Positions 16,556 through 25,792 of a stretch of DNA of 64,000 nt are shown one piece after another. The stretch covers positions 1,302,001 through 1,366,000 of the forward strand of contig JADKGX010000001.1 of assembly GCA_016722065.1 (NCBI GenBank), in the 5' to 3' direction. The position numbers and the translations under genes were made by a program. This stretch comes from Planctomycetota bacterium (lineage in GTDB: Bacteria > Planctomycetota > UBA8742 > UBA2392). The stretch's first letter is position 1; every line of letters starts with the position of its first letter. Under the pieces are notes generated by a model, which did not search any database, was not told the origin of the DNA, and saw nothing but the letters and a program-made list of their open reading frames with translations.

Positions 16556-18058
16556 CTATTCCTTGATGCGCGCGTTCAGAATACGTTCCAGGCGCTTGGG
16601 GTCGCGCCGCAGTTGCAGCGTGCTGCCCTTGTTCACAAACACCAGGCCGGGTTTGGCGTCCTTGGGCTTGTGAACCTGCTTGATTGGCGCGATGTGAATC
16701 GTGGCCTTGCTGGCGTCTTTCATCTTGGAGAACTGCACGGCCAGTTCGCTGGCCTCCAGCAGGCTTTCCTGTGGCGGTTCTTTCTTGTTGTCGAGGCGCA
16801 GAATCGTGTGGCTGCCGGGGTAGCCTTCCACATGAAAGAACAGGTCGTTGCCGTTGGCCAGCTTGGTAGTCAGGTAATCGTTGCCTTCGTCGCTGCGGCC
16901 AACCCAGACTTCAAGCCCGTCTGCGGTCAGGTAGCGTTTGGGCAGCAGGCGCGAGGGGATTTCCTTCTTCTGGGGCTTCTTCTTGGCCGGGCGTTTGACG
17001 CCGTCGCCCGAAGCCTCCGGGAAGTGCTTGTGGTGCAGCGTGCGCACGGCAGGGCGTTCGGCAAAGGCGCGCAGGGCTTCGACCTTTTCCAGGCTTTCCA
17101 GTTCGGTCATCAACTCGCGCAGGTCACTGACATGCGATTGCGTGATTTCCAGTTGCTGGCCCAGCATGTTGGTGCCGACCAGGCCCTTGTGATAGCTCTT
17201 GAAATACTTGTCCAGGTTCTGGGCGGGGCTCAAGGTCGGGTCCAGCGTGATGGTTACGTCCTCGCCGGTTTCAAAGTCCTTGGCGACCACGCGGGTGTCT
17301 CCGGGCTGCACCTGCGACATGACGCTTTTCAGCAGTTCGCCCATCTGTTTCTTTTCGCGGGCCTTTTTGGCTTCGTCCAGGTCGCGGCGCAGGTTGGCTT
17401 CTTTACGGATGGCAAAATCCAGCTCGCGCTTGATGGCCTGGCGCAGCGTTCCTTGCAGGTGTTCACTGACTGCCTTGTTTTCGGCTTCGCGATAGTGTTT
17501 TTCCACCGCTGCCAGCAGGGCCGAGGCAGCCAGTGCGGGCCAGCGGTTGGTGGTGCTCAAATCAGTTTTCTTGTCGGGGTTGGTCCAGGCCTGGCCAAGT
17601 TGCAACTCGCTGCGGGTACCCGAAAGCGGGCGCATGCTGGCCAGCAGCTTGCCTTGCAGGTCCAGCGCATAAACGTTGCTGCGCGGGCCCATCAGGGAAA
17701 GCACCAGCTCAATGCCGCCTTCTTTGCCCTCAAACAGCAGGCCCAGCAGGCGGTCTTCGTTGATCAAACGCAGGCCCTTGAGACGCACCCGGCCCAGGTG
17801 CGCCTTCAGGTAGGCCGCAAAATCCAGCGGCCAGGCCGGGGCCTTGGGCAGGTCCGGTGCCAGCGCCACGCGGCCCATGGAAGGGTGGCAAGAAAGCAGC
17901 AGGGCGCGCTTGGTGCCGGTCTGGGTGGGTTCGTCCCAGCCGTAGAGTTCAAGGTACAGGTTGAATTCATCGGTCTGCACAATGCGCTGCAGGCGCGACT
18001 CGGCCACAAGCGGCGTAAGCGCTTTCACGACAGCGGCAAGCTCTGGCAGGCTGAGCAT
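16556..18058 (-). CDS. rqcH: Rqc2/RqcH ribosome quality-control protein (NFACT family)
   Basis: The 500-residue protein matches bacterial RqcH, which binds stalled 50S-peptidyl-tRNA complexes and recruits tRNA-Ala to add alanine tails. The NFACT-N domain has the conserved Asp-Arg pair in LRLINEDRLLGLLFEG near residue 101, important for tRNA handling. Long coiled-coil helices span about 240-390. The C-terminal NFACT-R domain has EVWVGRSDEGNDYLTTKLA and DLFFHVEGYPGSHTILR. The start is ATG 18058 (MLSLPELAAVV); a longer open frame upstream to 18496 overlaps mutM and is a shadow. It lies 79 bp downstream of mutM on the same strand. Confidence 0.93.
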   Translation of the reverse strand: MLSLPELAAVVKALTPLVAESRLQRIVQTDEFNLYLELYGWDEPTQTGTKRALLLSCHPSMGRVALAPDLPKAPAWPLDFAAYLKAHLGRVRLKGLRLINEDRLLGLLFEGKEGGIELVLSLMGPRSNVYALDLQGKLLASMRPLSGTRSELQLGQAWTNPDKKTDLSTTNRWPALAASALLAAVEKHYREAENKAVSEHLQGTLRQAIKRELDFAIRKEANLRRDLDEAKKAREKKQMGELLKSVMSQVQPGDTRVVAKDFETGEDVTITLDPTLSPAQNLDKYFKSYHKGLVGTNMLGQQLEITQSHVSDLRELMTELESLEKVEALRAFAERPAVRTLHHKHFPEASGDGVKRPAKKKPQKKEIPSRLLPKRYLTADGLEVWVGRSDEGNDYLTTKLANGNDLFFHVEGYPGSHTILRLDNKKEPPQESLLEASELAVQFSKMKDASKATIHIAPIKQVHKPKDAKPGLVFVNKGSTLQLRRDPKRLERILNARIKE

Positions 18059-18137
18059 CGGCGCACAGGATAGTTGCGTGATGGGTTTGGTGCGAGGGGC
18101 GTGGCGACAGTCCGCACGGCGGGGCATTGATGCAGGG

Positions 18138-19013
18138 TCACGCCTGGCATTTCGGGCACCAGTGGCTGCTGCGCTGGCCGATGACTGTGCGTTTGATCTT
18201 GGTGCCGCAGACCTTGCAGGGCTGGCCTTGGCGGGCGTAGACCATGCGTTCGTCCTGAAATGCGCCGTCCTGGCCGTCAGGCGCGACATAGTCGCTGATA
18301 CTGCTACCGCCGGTGGCAATGCTGCGTTGCAGCACCTTGACCAGTTGCGCGGCCATACGGTCGCACTGCGCCCGGGTGACTTTGCCAGCCACGCGGTTGG
18401 GTCGCACGCCGGCACGAAACAGCGCTTCGTCGGCATAGATGTTGCCCGTGCCTGCCAGCAGTGATTGATCCAGCAGCAGCGATTTGATGGCAACACGCCG
18501 CCCGCGCGAGCCCTGAAAGATCACCTGGCCCGAGGCCAGCAGCGCGTCGGGCCCAAGTTTATCCAGCCGTTCATCCGACGCCCCGGGTGCCAGCCAAAGC
18601 ACCTTGCCGAACTTGCGCGTGTCGCGAAAGAACACGCGCGGGCCGCCGTCGGCAAAGGTGAACGTGAGGTGCGTGTGGCGGTCGGGCGTAAACGCGGGCT
18701 GTTCCTCGGGGGCCAAGGCCGCGCGGCTGGTGGCCGAAAGCAGGCGCAGGCTGGTGCTGCCCTCCGTGAAAATCTGGCCTGTCATGCCAAGGTGCAAAAG
18801 CAGGCGTGATTGGTCGTCCAGTTCGGCCAGCAGGTACTTGCCAAGGCGCTGCAGGCCCGTGCAGGTGCGGCCTTGCAGGCGGCGTTTGAGTTCGGCAGGC
18901 GGCGTCAGAAAGAGATAGCTGGGGCGGGTAGTGGCCAGGCTGGAAACGCGGCGGCCCAAGAGTGCCGGAGCAATCTTGCGGCGGGTGGTTTCAACTTCCG
19001 GCAGCTCGGGCAT
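18138..19013 (-). CDS. mutM: Formamidopyrimidine-DNA glycosylase
   Basis: This 291-residue base-excision repair enzyme removes oxidised purines and cleaves at the abasic site. The mature start PELPEVETTRR gives the catalytic Pro and Glu. LGRTVSS-like strands form the N-terminal domain, and DRHTHLTFTFADG and RDTRKFGKV are family segments. The helix-two-turn-helix has LLDQSLLAGTGNIYADEALF, and the zinc finger ends the protein with CKVCGTKI and CPKC. The start is ATG 19013-19011; the open frame continues upstream through a repeat-rich region but has no place in the family. Confidence 0.97.
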   Translation of the reverse strand: MPELPEVETTRRKIAPALLGRRVSSLATTRPSYLFLTPPAELKRRLQGRTCTGLQRLGKYLLAELDDQSRLLLHLGMTGQIFTEGSTSLRLLSATSRAALAPEEQPAFTPDRHTHLTFTFADGGPRVFFRDTRKFGKVLWLAPGASDERLDKLGPDALLASGQVIFQGSRGRRVAIKSLLLDQSLLAGTGNIYADEALFRAGVRPNRVAGKVTRAQCDRMAAQLVKVLQRSIATGGSSISDYVAPDGQDGAFQDERMVYARQGQPCKVCGTKIKRTVIGQRSSHWCPKCQA

Positions 19014-19105
19014 TGCGGCAGAGTATGGGGCATGGGGCTTGGGGCATAGGGCTAGGGCGTGGGCTTGGGGCCAGTGCGAGTACGGATTGGCGATGCTGTT
19101 GCTCC

Positions 19106-19185
19106 CGACCTCCAACTCCCGACTCCCAACTGCCGACTTGCGAGTGCCGACTCCCAACTCCCGACTCCCGACTCCCCGCTACGTG
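19106..19185. repeat. Degenerate ACTCCCGACT-type array
   Basis: This stretch upstream of mutM is made of imperfect tandem units close to ACTCCC(A/G), with variants such as actgccga. A GGGGCATGGGGCTTGGGGC-like G-rich stretch lies beside it at 19026-19070. Related units in the same style occur at 23766-23910. Confidence 0.6.
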
Positions 19186-19226
19186 ATTGGCCCGGATGCT
19201 TGGTGTTCAAGCCTGCGTGAACAACC

Positions 19227-19232
19227 TATATC
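19227..19232 (+). promoter_or_regulatory. -10-like box 6 nt before the ABC exporter start
   Basis: TATATC is followed by six bases (GATGGC) and the ATG at 19239. No Shine-Dalgarno sequence is visible. Leaderless transcription is possible. Confidence 0.35.
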
Positions 19233-19238
19233 GATGGC

Positions 19239-21056
19239 ATGAATGCGCCGGACCAGCCGCTGCTTCAGCCTGTCGCCAAGCCGATGTTGCGGTTGTTCAG
19301 CTATCTGCGCCCGGCCAAGGTGAACCTGGTGCTGGCCACACTTGCCAGCGTTTGCAACAAGGTGCTCGACCTTGCCCCGCCGATCCTGACTGGCTGGCTG
19401 ATCGACGTGATTTCAAAAAACCCGCCGGGGTTCATTGAGGGCTGGTTCGGGGTTGTCGAGCCCTTTCACGCGGTGATCTTTCTGGCCTTGCTGACGGTGA
19501 TCATATTCGGCTTCGAAAGCCTTTCGCAGTGGGGCTATGCCTTTGGCTTTATGACCCTGGCCCAGGGCATGCAGCACCGCCTGCGTGTGGATGCCTACCG
19601 TGCCATGCAGCACCGCGAAATCCGCTTCTTTGAGGAACACCGCCTGGGCCGCACGCTTTCGATGCTGAACGACGACGTAAACCAGTTGGAACGCTTTCTG
19701 AACAATGGCTTCAACGAATTGGTGCAGCTGGTCGTGCTGGTGCTGTTTGCCGGCAGCGTCATGATTGGCATTTCGCCGCTGCTGGCGCTGGCCGGCCTTG
19801 CGCCGGTGCCGCTGATTGTGTGGGGCAGCCTGCGCTTTTCCAAGCTGCTGGAGCCCCGCTACGTCAAGGTGCGTGAATCCGTGGGCGAAGTGGCCACACG
19901 CCTGGAAAACAACATTGGCGGCATTCTGGTCATCAAAAGCTTCACGGCCGAGGACTTCGAGGCCGCGCGCGTCGAAAAAGCCAGCGAGGGTTACCGCGCC
20001 GCCAACACTCACGCCATCAAGCTTTCCAGTGTGTTCGTGCCGCTGATTCGCATGTTGATTGCGGCCGGCTTTGCCACGGTGATCATTCTGGGCGGCTATT
20101 GGGCCTTTCAGGGCAAAGTCACCACCGGCCAGCTTGTGCTGTTCTGCATGATGATCCAGCGCTTTTTGTGGCCGCTGACGCGCCTGGGCCAGACCTTTGA
20201 TGAATACCAGCGCGCCAAGGCCGGGGCCGCCCGTGTGTTCAGCTTGCTGGACACTCCACCGGCGATCCAGGACGCGCCCGACGCCCGGCCCCTGCAAGGC
20301 GCGCGAGGCGAAGTCGAGTTCCGTGATGTCACCTTTCAATACCGCGACCGTGAGGAAGTGCTGCGCGGCCTGAGCTTCAAGGCCGCAGCCGGAGAAATGC
20401 TGGGCATAGCCGGGCCCACCGGCGCGGGCAAAAGCACGCTGATCAAGCTGCTGCTGCGGTTGTATGAGGTGCAACAGGGTGCGGTGTGCATTGACGGGAT
20501 TGACGTCAAGCAACTGCGGCAGGTGGACCTGCGCCGGCAGATTGCGCTGGTTTCGCAGGATGTGTTTTTGTTCCACGGCACCATCCGCGAGAACATTGCC
20601 TATCCCGGTGTCAACGTGACCGATGACGAGGTACTGGCCGCCAGCACGGCCGCGCACTTCCATGAATTTGTGGCCACGCTGCCCCAGGGCTATGAAACGA
20701 TTGTCGGCGAGCGCGGCATTAAACTCTCCGGTGGCCAGCGTCAGCGCTTGAGCATTGCGCGCGCGCTGCTGAAGAATGCGCCGATTCTGATCATGGACGA
20801 AGCCACCAGCAGCGTGGACACCGAAACCGAACGCATCATCCAGCAGAACCTGGCAGAGCTCGTGAAGGGCCGCACGGCACTGGTGATTGCGCACCGGTTG
20901 AGCACCATCCGCAACGCCGACCGCATCATCGTTATCAAGGACGGCAAGCTGGCCCAGGAAGGTCACCACGATGACCTTGTCGAACAAGGCGGTGCCTATG
21001 CCGACCTGTGGTCGATTCAAAGCGGCGCCATCGCCTTGCCGCAAGGGCACCCCTAG
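19239..21056 (+). CDS. ABC exporter, fused membrane/ATPase subunit (MsbA-like)
   Basis: The 605-residue half-transporter has a six-helix type IV exporter domain (residues ~20-330) and a C-terminal nucleotide-binding domain. Walker A GPTGAGKSTLIKLL is near residue 393; the Q-loop is SQDVFLFHGTIRENI, the signature LSGGQRQRLSIARAL and Walker B LIMDEATSSVD; the H-loop is AHRLSTI. It works as a dimer. Members of this group move lipids, peptides or drugs, and the substrate cannot be assigned here. The start is ATG 19239, with no clear Shine-Dalgarno and a -10-like box only 6 nt before it. Confidence 0.92.
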   Translation: MNAPDQPLLQPVAKPMLRLFSYLRPAKVNLVLATLASVCNKVLDLAPPILTGWLIDVISKNPPGFIEGWFGVVEPFHAVIFLALLTVIIFGFESLSQWGYAFGFMTLAQGMQHRLRVDAYRAMQHREIRFFEEHRLGRTLSMLNDDVNQLERFLNNGFNELVQLVVLVLFAGSVMIGISPLLALAGLAPVPLIVWGSLRFSKLLEPRYVKVRESVGEVATRLENNIGGILVIKSFTAEDFEAARVEKASEGYRAANTHAIKLSSVFVPLIRMLIAAGFATVIILGGYWAFQGKVTTGQLVLFCMMIQRFLWPLTRLGQTFDEYQRAKAGAARVFSLLDTPPAIQDAPDARPLQGARGEVEFRDVTFQYRDREEVLRGLSFKAAAGEMLGIAGPTGAGKSTLIKLLLRLYEVQQGAVCIDGIDVKQLRQVDLRRQIALVSQDVFLFHGTIRENIAYPGVNVTDDEVLAASTAAHFHEFVATLPQGYETIVGERGIKLSGGQRQRLSIARALLKNAPILIMDEATSSVDTETERIIQQNLAELVKGRTALVIAHRLSTIRNADRIIVIKDGKLAQEGHHDDLVEQGGAYADLWSIQSGAIALPQGHP

Positions 21057-21120
21057 CCGCCCCAGCCCCTGTCCAATCGGCTGCCCCAAGTGCTAGGCTG
21101 ACCCTTGAGGAGGACATTCC

Positions 21121-22563
21121 ATGCTTGTTCGCACCGTTGCCGCGCTGTTGATCGCGGTCTGGTTTTGCGCGCCACTTTCGGCCCAGGGCAACACGCAAAA
21201 GCCCGCCGCACCCCGTGCCGCGGACTTTGACGCTGCCCGCGAAAAGGCAATCGACGCGTTTCTCAAGGGCGATCTGGATGACGCGCTGGCCCAGTTCAAT
21301 GCGCTGATCACCAAGGGCACGATCGATGACGTGCTGTTTGCCTATCGCGCGGCGATCTACCTTGAAAAACGCGACTTCGAAAAGGCCGATGCGGACCTCA
21401 AGTCCGCGCTGGAAGCCAACCCGAACTCGATGCTGGGCTACCATAACCGCGGCTACGGGCACTGGCTTCGTGGCCGGTTTGCAGAGGCCGTAAACGACTA
21501 TTCCTCGGCCATCAGTCTGGGCATTTCGCGCCATGCCCGGCGCGAAGTCACGGCCGCGGCATTGGCCACCATGTATCAGAACCGTGGCGTGGCCTTTGAA
21601 GACATGACCGATCTGGACCGCGCAGCGATTGACTTCACCCGCTGCATCCAGTTGCAGCCCGAACGAGGCACGTACTACGAAAACCGCGCGCTGATTTACC
21701 TCAAGCGCGGCTTGTTTGCGGAAGGCATCACGGACCTGGACGAAGCGCTGTTTCTGGACCCGTTGAATGCCCAGACCCGCGTCAACCGCGCCTATGCCAG
21801 CTATCTGATGGAAGACTACGACGGCGCCGTGCGTGACTACACACGGGCGCTGTACCTCAAGCCCGAATACCTCAATGCCCTGGTAGGCCGCGGCAACGCC
21901 CAGGTGGCGCGGGGCAAGCTGGACGACGCAGCGGGCGACTTCAACCAGGTGCTGAAGCTCAAGCCCGGCTACGCCAGTGCCCTTTCGGGGCTGGGCCTGG
22001 TGGCCGCACAGCGCGGCCAGTGGCCAGAGGCCGAAAAACAGTACCAGCTTGCCGCCAGCGCAGGCGGCGATGCCGGCACCTGGCGCGGGCTGGCGGTCTC
22101 GCAATGGAAGCAGGGCAAGACCGAACCAGCGCTGGATGCCTACCAGCAGGCGGCCCGGCGCGGCGCCAGCGAAAACGTGATGCTGGAAATGGCCCAGTTG
22201 TGCAGCGAACTTGGCCGCCTGGAGGACGCCCTGGTGGCCTTGAACCAGGCCCTGGAAAGCAACCCCCGCCACCTGGCATCGCGCCGGCTGCGGGCCTCGA
22301 TTCATGGCAAACGCAAAGAGTGGCGGCTGGCACTTGCCGACGCCGAGACCGCCCTGCACCAATCTGCGGCGGACCCCGAACTGTACCTCGATAAAGCAGC
22401 CCTGCATGTGCAACGCGCTGAAAAGGACGACACCACCGCTGCCCTGGCGTGCGTTACCAAGGCCGCAAGCCTGGGCCAAAGCGCCGAAAGCCTTCGCAAG
22501 GACGAGCGTCTGGCAGGTCTGCGCAAAGACCCGCGCTTTGAGGCCGCAGTGACCGGAAAATAG
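21121..22563 (+). CDS. Exported TPR-repeat protein
   Basis: The 480-residue protein has a cleavable-type signal sequence (MLVRTVAALLIAVWFCAPLSAQ) and then at least eight TPR-like helix pairs between about residues 40 and 440. Examples are AVNDYSSAISLGISRHAR, AAIDFTRCIQLQPE, AVRDYTRALYLKPEYLNAL and AAGDFNQVLKLKPGYASAL. It is likely a periplasmic or envelope protein-interaction scaffold. No catalytic domain is seen. A GAGGAGG Shine-Dalgarno lies 7 nt before the ATG. The stop is separated by only 1 bp from the convergent thioesterase gene. Confidence 0.85.
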   Translation: MLVRTVAALLIAVWFCAPLSAQGNTQKPAAPRAADFDAAREKAIDAFLKGDLDDALAQFNALITKGTIDDVLFAYRAAIYLEKRDFEKADADLKSALEANPNSMLGYHNRGYGHWLRGRFAEAVNDYSSAISLGISRHARREVTAAALATMYQNRGVAFEDMTDLDRAAIDFTRCIQLQPERGTYYENRALIYLKRGLFAEGITDLDEALFLDPLNAQTRVNRAYASYLMEDYDGAVRDYTRALYLKPEYLNALVGRGNAQVARGKLDDAAGDFNQVLKLKPGYASALSGLGLVAAQRGQWPEAEKQYQLAASAGGDAGTWRGLAVSQWKQGKTEPALDAYQQAARRGASENVMLEMAQLCSELGRLEDALVALNQALESNPRHLASRRLRASIHGKRKEWRLALADAETALHQSAADPELYLDKAALHVQRAEKDDTTAALACVTKAASLGQSAESLRKDERLAGLRKDPRFEAAVTGK

Positions 22564-22564
22564 C

Positions 22565-23059
22565 CTATTGCGGCCGGCGAATGGCGCTGCGGGTCACGCT
22601 GTGGCCGGCTTTGCGTTCCTCGTAGCGCTTGCGGGCCTCGGCGTTCAGTTGCTGGTCGCGTTGCGTTTCCAGCGCGACCTGGGGAATGGCAATCGGGCGC
22701 AGTTGCTTGTCTACGGCCACGAAGCTGAAGAAGGCCTCGCACACGTGGGTGCGTTCGCCACTAAGGGGTTCTTCGGCCCAGGCATCGACATAGATTTCCA
22801 TGCTGGTGCGGGCCGTGAAGTGAATGCGCGCCGAGACGTCCAGCAGATAGCCGTGGCGCACCGGTGCCACGAAATCGACTTTATCAATGCTGACCGTGAC
22901 GCAGTTCTGGCGCGAATGGCGCATTGCGGCAATGGCGGCCACGCGGTCCATCAGGGCCAGCAACTGGCCGCCAAACAGCGTGCCGTGAATGTTCAGGTCC
23001 TGGGGCGCGACAATCCAGGTCAGGTGGCTTTCGCTGCCGGATGCGGGTTTGGGGTCCAT
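22565..23059 (-). CDS. Acyl-CoA thioesterase, hot-dog fold (YciA/BFIT type)
   Basis: The 164-residue protein has the acyl-CoA hydrolase pattern: NIHGTLFGGQLLALMDRVAAIAAMRH is the catalytic segment, with Asp in the long helix. SIDKVDFVAPVRHGYLLDVSARI is followed by SMEIYVDAWAE and a FSFVAVD strand. Such enzymes hydrolyse acyl-CoA to free acid and CoA and usually form hexamers. The tail from about residue 130 is charged. An AGGAG site lies just upstream of ATG 23059. Confidence 0.9.
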   Translation of the reverse strand: MDPKPASGSESHLTWIVAPQDLNIHGTLFGGQLLALMDRVAAIAAMRHSRQNCVTVSIDKVDFVAPVRHGYLLDVSARIHFTARTSMEIYVDAWAEEPLSGERTHVCEAFFSFVAVDKQLRPIAIPQVALETQRDQQLNAEARKRYEERKAGHSVTRSAIRRPQ

Positions 23060-23154
23060 GGGGCTCCTGGCGGTTCTGGGGCAGGGTAACGCCCTTGCCG
23101 TTGGGTATGTTTTAGCTTGGCTGGCTGGTTTTTCCGTGCGCCTCAGGCAGAATC

Positions 23155-23769
23155 ATGGGCATGCATGTCCTGTTGCAGCAATTGGCGGCGGTGGCCCAGC
23201 TGGCCGACATCGAGTTCGCGCGGGGCGCTGCCCGGCATGGTGCGCGCATTCAGTGCAAGCGCGGCTGCAGCGATTGCTGCGGGCAGGTCTTTCACATCAC
23301 CGAGCCCGAGGCCGCGCGCATCAGCCTGCACCTCAAAACCCTGCCAGCGGCAGAACAGGCGGATATGAAGCAGCGCGCCACGCAATACCTGCACGACCGC
23401 GCCCGGTTGTTTGCCGCGCCCGAAAGCTGGGAAAGCCCTTTGCCAACCGGCGCGCGCCTGCCCTGCCCGGCCTTGGGCCAAGCGGGCCAGTGCCGCATTT
23501 ACCAGGCGCGGCCGATCATCTGCCGCAAGTTCGGCGTGCCCGTGCTGAACCCCGACCGCGGCACCGTTACGGCCTGTGAACTGAACTTCAAGGCCGGCGA
23601 CCCGATTGAGGACGAGCAACTGGTGAAAAAACAAACTGCGCTTTTTGCCGCCCAACAGGACTTGCAGGCAGCCTGGAACCAGGCCGGGGCGCCGCGCAGT
23701 GAAACGCCGCTATGCGTGGCCAGCGCCCTGGCGCGGGATCTGTGGGGGCTGATGCCGGGGGGACAGTAG
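23155..23769 (+). CDS. YkgJ-type zinc/iron-chelating Cys-cluster protein
   Basis: The 204-residue protein has the CxxxCxxCC motif (CKRGCSDCC near residue 34) and then the GQCRIYQARPIICRKFG segment that marks the YkgJ/UPF0153 family. These proteins are believed to bind zinc or an iron-sulfur cluster; their function is unknown. Two more Cys (in ACELNF and LCVAS) could be ligands. ATG 23155 is used; a second ATG six bases on is possible. No clear operon partner exists. Confidence 0.85.
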   Translation: MGMHVLLQQLAAVAQLADIEFARGAARHGARIQCKRGCSDCCGQVFHITEPEAARISLHLKTLPAAEQADMKQRATQYLHDRARLFAAPESWESPLPTGARLPCPALGQAGQCRIYQARPIICRKFGVPVLNPDRGTVTACELNFKAGDPIEDEQLVKKQTALFAAQQDLQAAWNQAGAPRSETPLCVASALARDLWGLMPGGQ

Positions 23770-23910
23770 GAATCAGGGAGTTTGGAGGTGGGAGTCGGGA
23801 GAAACGGAACGTGGCACGACAGCAAACGGCCCGGTGCGCCCGTTTCCCGCCAACTGCCAACTCCAAGCCCCGACCTCGCTACTCCCGACTGCCGACTCCA
23901 GACTCCCGTC
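23766..23910. repeat. Degenerate GGGAGT/ACTCCC arrays
   Basis: Right after the YkgJ-like gene, GGAGTTTGGAGGTGGGAGTCGGGAG-type units (23780-23803) are followed about 50 bp later by the reverse-complement style (CCAACTGCCAACTCC to CAGACTCCCGTC, 23848-23911). The two parts could pair imperfectly. The composition matches the array at 19106-19185. Confidence 0.6.
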
Positions 23911-24040
23911 ACTAGCTGCTACAAAATTTCACGCCGCGCACGGGGCGACAGTGGCCCCCTCACTGTTATAAAGCCGCGCGAAATTGCCGGGTCGGAAGGC
24001 ACCGCATAAGTCCTTCCCCGTTGGCCCGGCTGGAGTACCG

Positions 24041-25792
24041 ATGGAAATCAAAAACGGCATCCCCGTATCGCCCGGCGTGGCGATCGCGCCAGCCTACGTG
24101 CTGGATTCGGAGTTCTTCCGTATCCCCAAGCGCTTTATCCGCAAGGATGAGGTGGACCTGGAGCTCAAGCGCTTCCAGATCGCGCGCGAAAACGCCATGC
24201 GCGAGGTGCAGGACATTCGCGACAGCGTGCACAGCATTGCCAAAGACGAAGTCGGGCTGATCTTCGATGCGCACCTGCGCATGCTGGAAGACCCGATGAT
24301 CACCCGCGAGATCCCGGAAAAAATCAAGCAGAAGCGCTACACGCCTGAGTATGCCGTGTCGCGCGTGTTCAAGAAGATCATCAAGCCCATCAAAGAAATC
24401 GGCGATAGCTACTTCGGCCAGCGCGTCAACGACTTCTATGACATCCAAAAGCGCCTGCTGCGCAACCTGCTGGGCCAGCAGGCCCAGAACATCAGCAAGT
24501 TTTCACGCAGCGTGGTGATTGTCGCCCACGACCTGACACCCAGCCAGACCGCTACCCTCGACAAAAAACACGTCGCCGGGTTTATCACCGACGTGGGCGG
24601 CCCGACCAGCCACACGGCGATTTTGGCCAACGCACTGGGCATTCCGGCGGTGGTGGGGCTGGGCACGATCACGGCCGATATCTCCGGCGGCGACATCATC
24701 ATTGTGGACGGCAAAACCGGCCGGGTGCTGGTTAACCCCGACGACGCCACCCGTGCCAAGTACGAGGCCAAAAGCGAGGTCTACCACGAGCGCGAAAAAC
24801 GCCTGGTCGATGCCGCTGCCAAGGCCGAACGCCACACCCGCGACGGGGCCAACGTCAAGTTGTACGCCAACATTGAACTGGACGACGAGATCCCCCACGC
24901 CGTGGAACTGGGCACCGATGGCGTGGGGCTGTTCCGCACCGAGTTCATCTATTCGCAGTTCGGCGCGCACCCGACCGAAGAGCAGCACTTTGAGGTATAC
25001 AAGAAGGCCCACGCCGCACTGGAAGGCCGCCTTCTGACGCTGCGCACGATGGATTTTGGCGCAGACAAATACGCGTCCGAGGTCGGGCTGGAACACGAAG
25101 ACAACCCCTTTCTGGGTTGCCGCAGCATTCGTTTGAGCCTGCGCGAGCCGCAACTGCTGATCACCCAGGCCCGCGCGATTCTGCGCGCGGCCACCCTGGG
25201 CCCGACGCGCATGATGCTGCCCATGATCGGCAGCATTGAGGAATTCCGCGCCGCCAGGCAGATCATCGATACCGTCAAGGATGACCTCAAGCGCGAAGGC
25301 GTGCCCCACCGCGCCGACGTACCCCTGGGCATGATGGTCGAAGTGCCCTCGGCCGCGATCATGATTGAATCGTTCCTCAAGGAGAGCGAGTTTTTCAGCA
25401 TCGGCACCAACGACCTGGTGCAGTACACACTGGCCGTGGACCGCAACAACCAGTATGTCGCGGGGCTGTTCAAGCACACCAACCCGGCGGTGTTGCGCCT
25501 GGTTTCGGGCGTGATCCGCGCCTGCGTGGCGGCGGGCCGGCCCGTCAGCGTGTGCGGAGAAATGGCAGGCGAAGCCCACTTTGCCATGCTGCTGCTGGGC
25601 TTTGGCCTGCGCGACTTCAGTGTAGGCCCGACCAGTTTGCCGGAACTGCGAACCCTGATTTCGCGCGTTTCTATTGCAGAGGCCGAAAGCTTCGTCCAAA
25701 AGGCCATGGCACTTGACCTGGCCGACGATATCCACGCGCTGCTGGAAGCAGAGGTCGAACGCCTGCTTCCTGTAGCCGAGTTCGGCATTTGA
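24041..25792 (+). CDS. ptsI: Phosphoenolpyruvate-protein phosphotransferase (PTS enzyme I)
   Basis: The 583-residue protein takes phosphate from PEP and passes it to HPr. The swivelling domain has GGPTSHTAILANALGIPAVVG, with phospho-accepting His191. The C-terminal PEP-binding barrel has GIGLFRTEF-type DGVGLFRTEFIY, RTMDFGADK, NPFLGCRSIR, the SIGTNDLVQYTLAVDRNN signature and VCGEMAGE with the catalytic Cys. The start ATG 24041 follows GGAG; an upstream 19-residue extension has no family match. No ptsH or sugar-specific enzyme II is nearby, so the protein may serve a regulatory PTS. Its stop shares one base with the next ATG. Confidence 0.95.
   Translation: MEIKNGIPVSPGVAIAPAYVLDSEFFRIPKRFIRKDEVDLELKRFQIARENAMREVQDIRDSVHSIAKDEVGLIFDAHLRMLEDPMITREIPEKIKQKRYTPEYAVSRVFKKIIKPIKEIGDSYFGQRVNDFYDIQKRLLRNLLGQQAQNISKFSRSVVIVAHDLTPSQTATLDKKHVAGFITDVGGPTSHTAILANALGIPAVVGLGTITADISGGDIIIVDGKTGRVLVNPDDATRAKYEAKSEVYHEREKRLVDAAAKAERHTRDGANVKLYANIELDDEIPHAVELGTDGVGLFRTEFIYSQFGAHPTEEQHFEVYKKAHAALEGRLLTLRTMDFGADKYASEVGLEHEDNPFLGCRSIRLSLREPQLLITQARAILRAATLGPTRMMLPMIGSIEEFRAARQIIDTVKDDLKREGVPHRADVPLGMMVEVPSAAIMIESFLKESEFFSIGTNDLVQYTLAVDRNNQYVAGLFKHTNPAVLRLVSGVIRACVAAGRPVSVCGEMAGEAHFAMLLLGFGLRDFSVGPTSLPELRTLISRVSIAEAESFVQKAMALDLADDIHALLEAEVERLLPVAEFGI

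Noticed and set aside
16529..18073. Long plus-strand open frame across rqcH
   Set aside because: Antisense to a full-length RqcH; no ribosome site and no recognisable domain.
18059..18496. Upstream extension of rqcH into mutM
   Set aside because: Overlaps mutM on the same strand in another frame and has no homology; the MLSLPEL start fits the family.
19014..19157. Upstream extension of mutM to 19157
   Set aside because: The conserved PELPEVE start is at 19013; the extension is translated from the degenerate repeat array.
19026..19190. CRISPR array
   Set aside because: The repeats are short, degenerate and without unique spacers; no cas genes are present.
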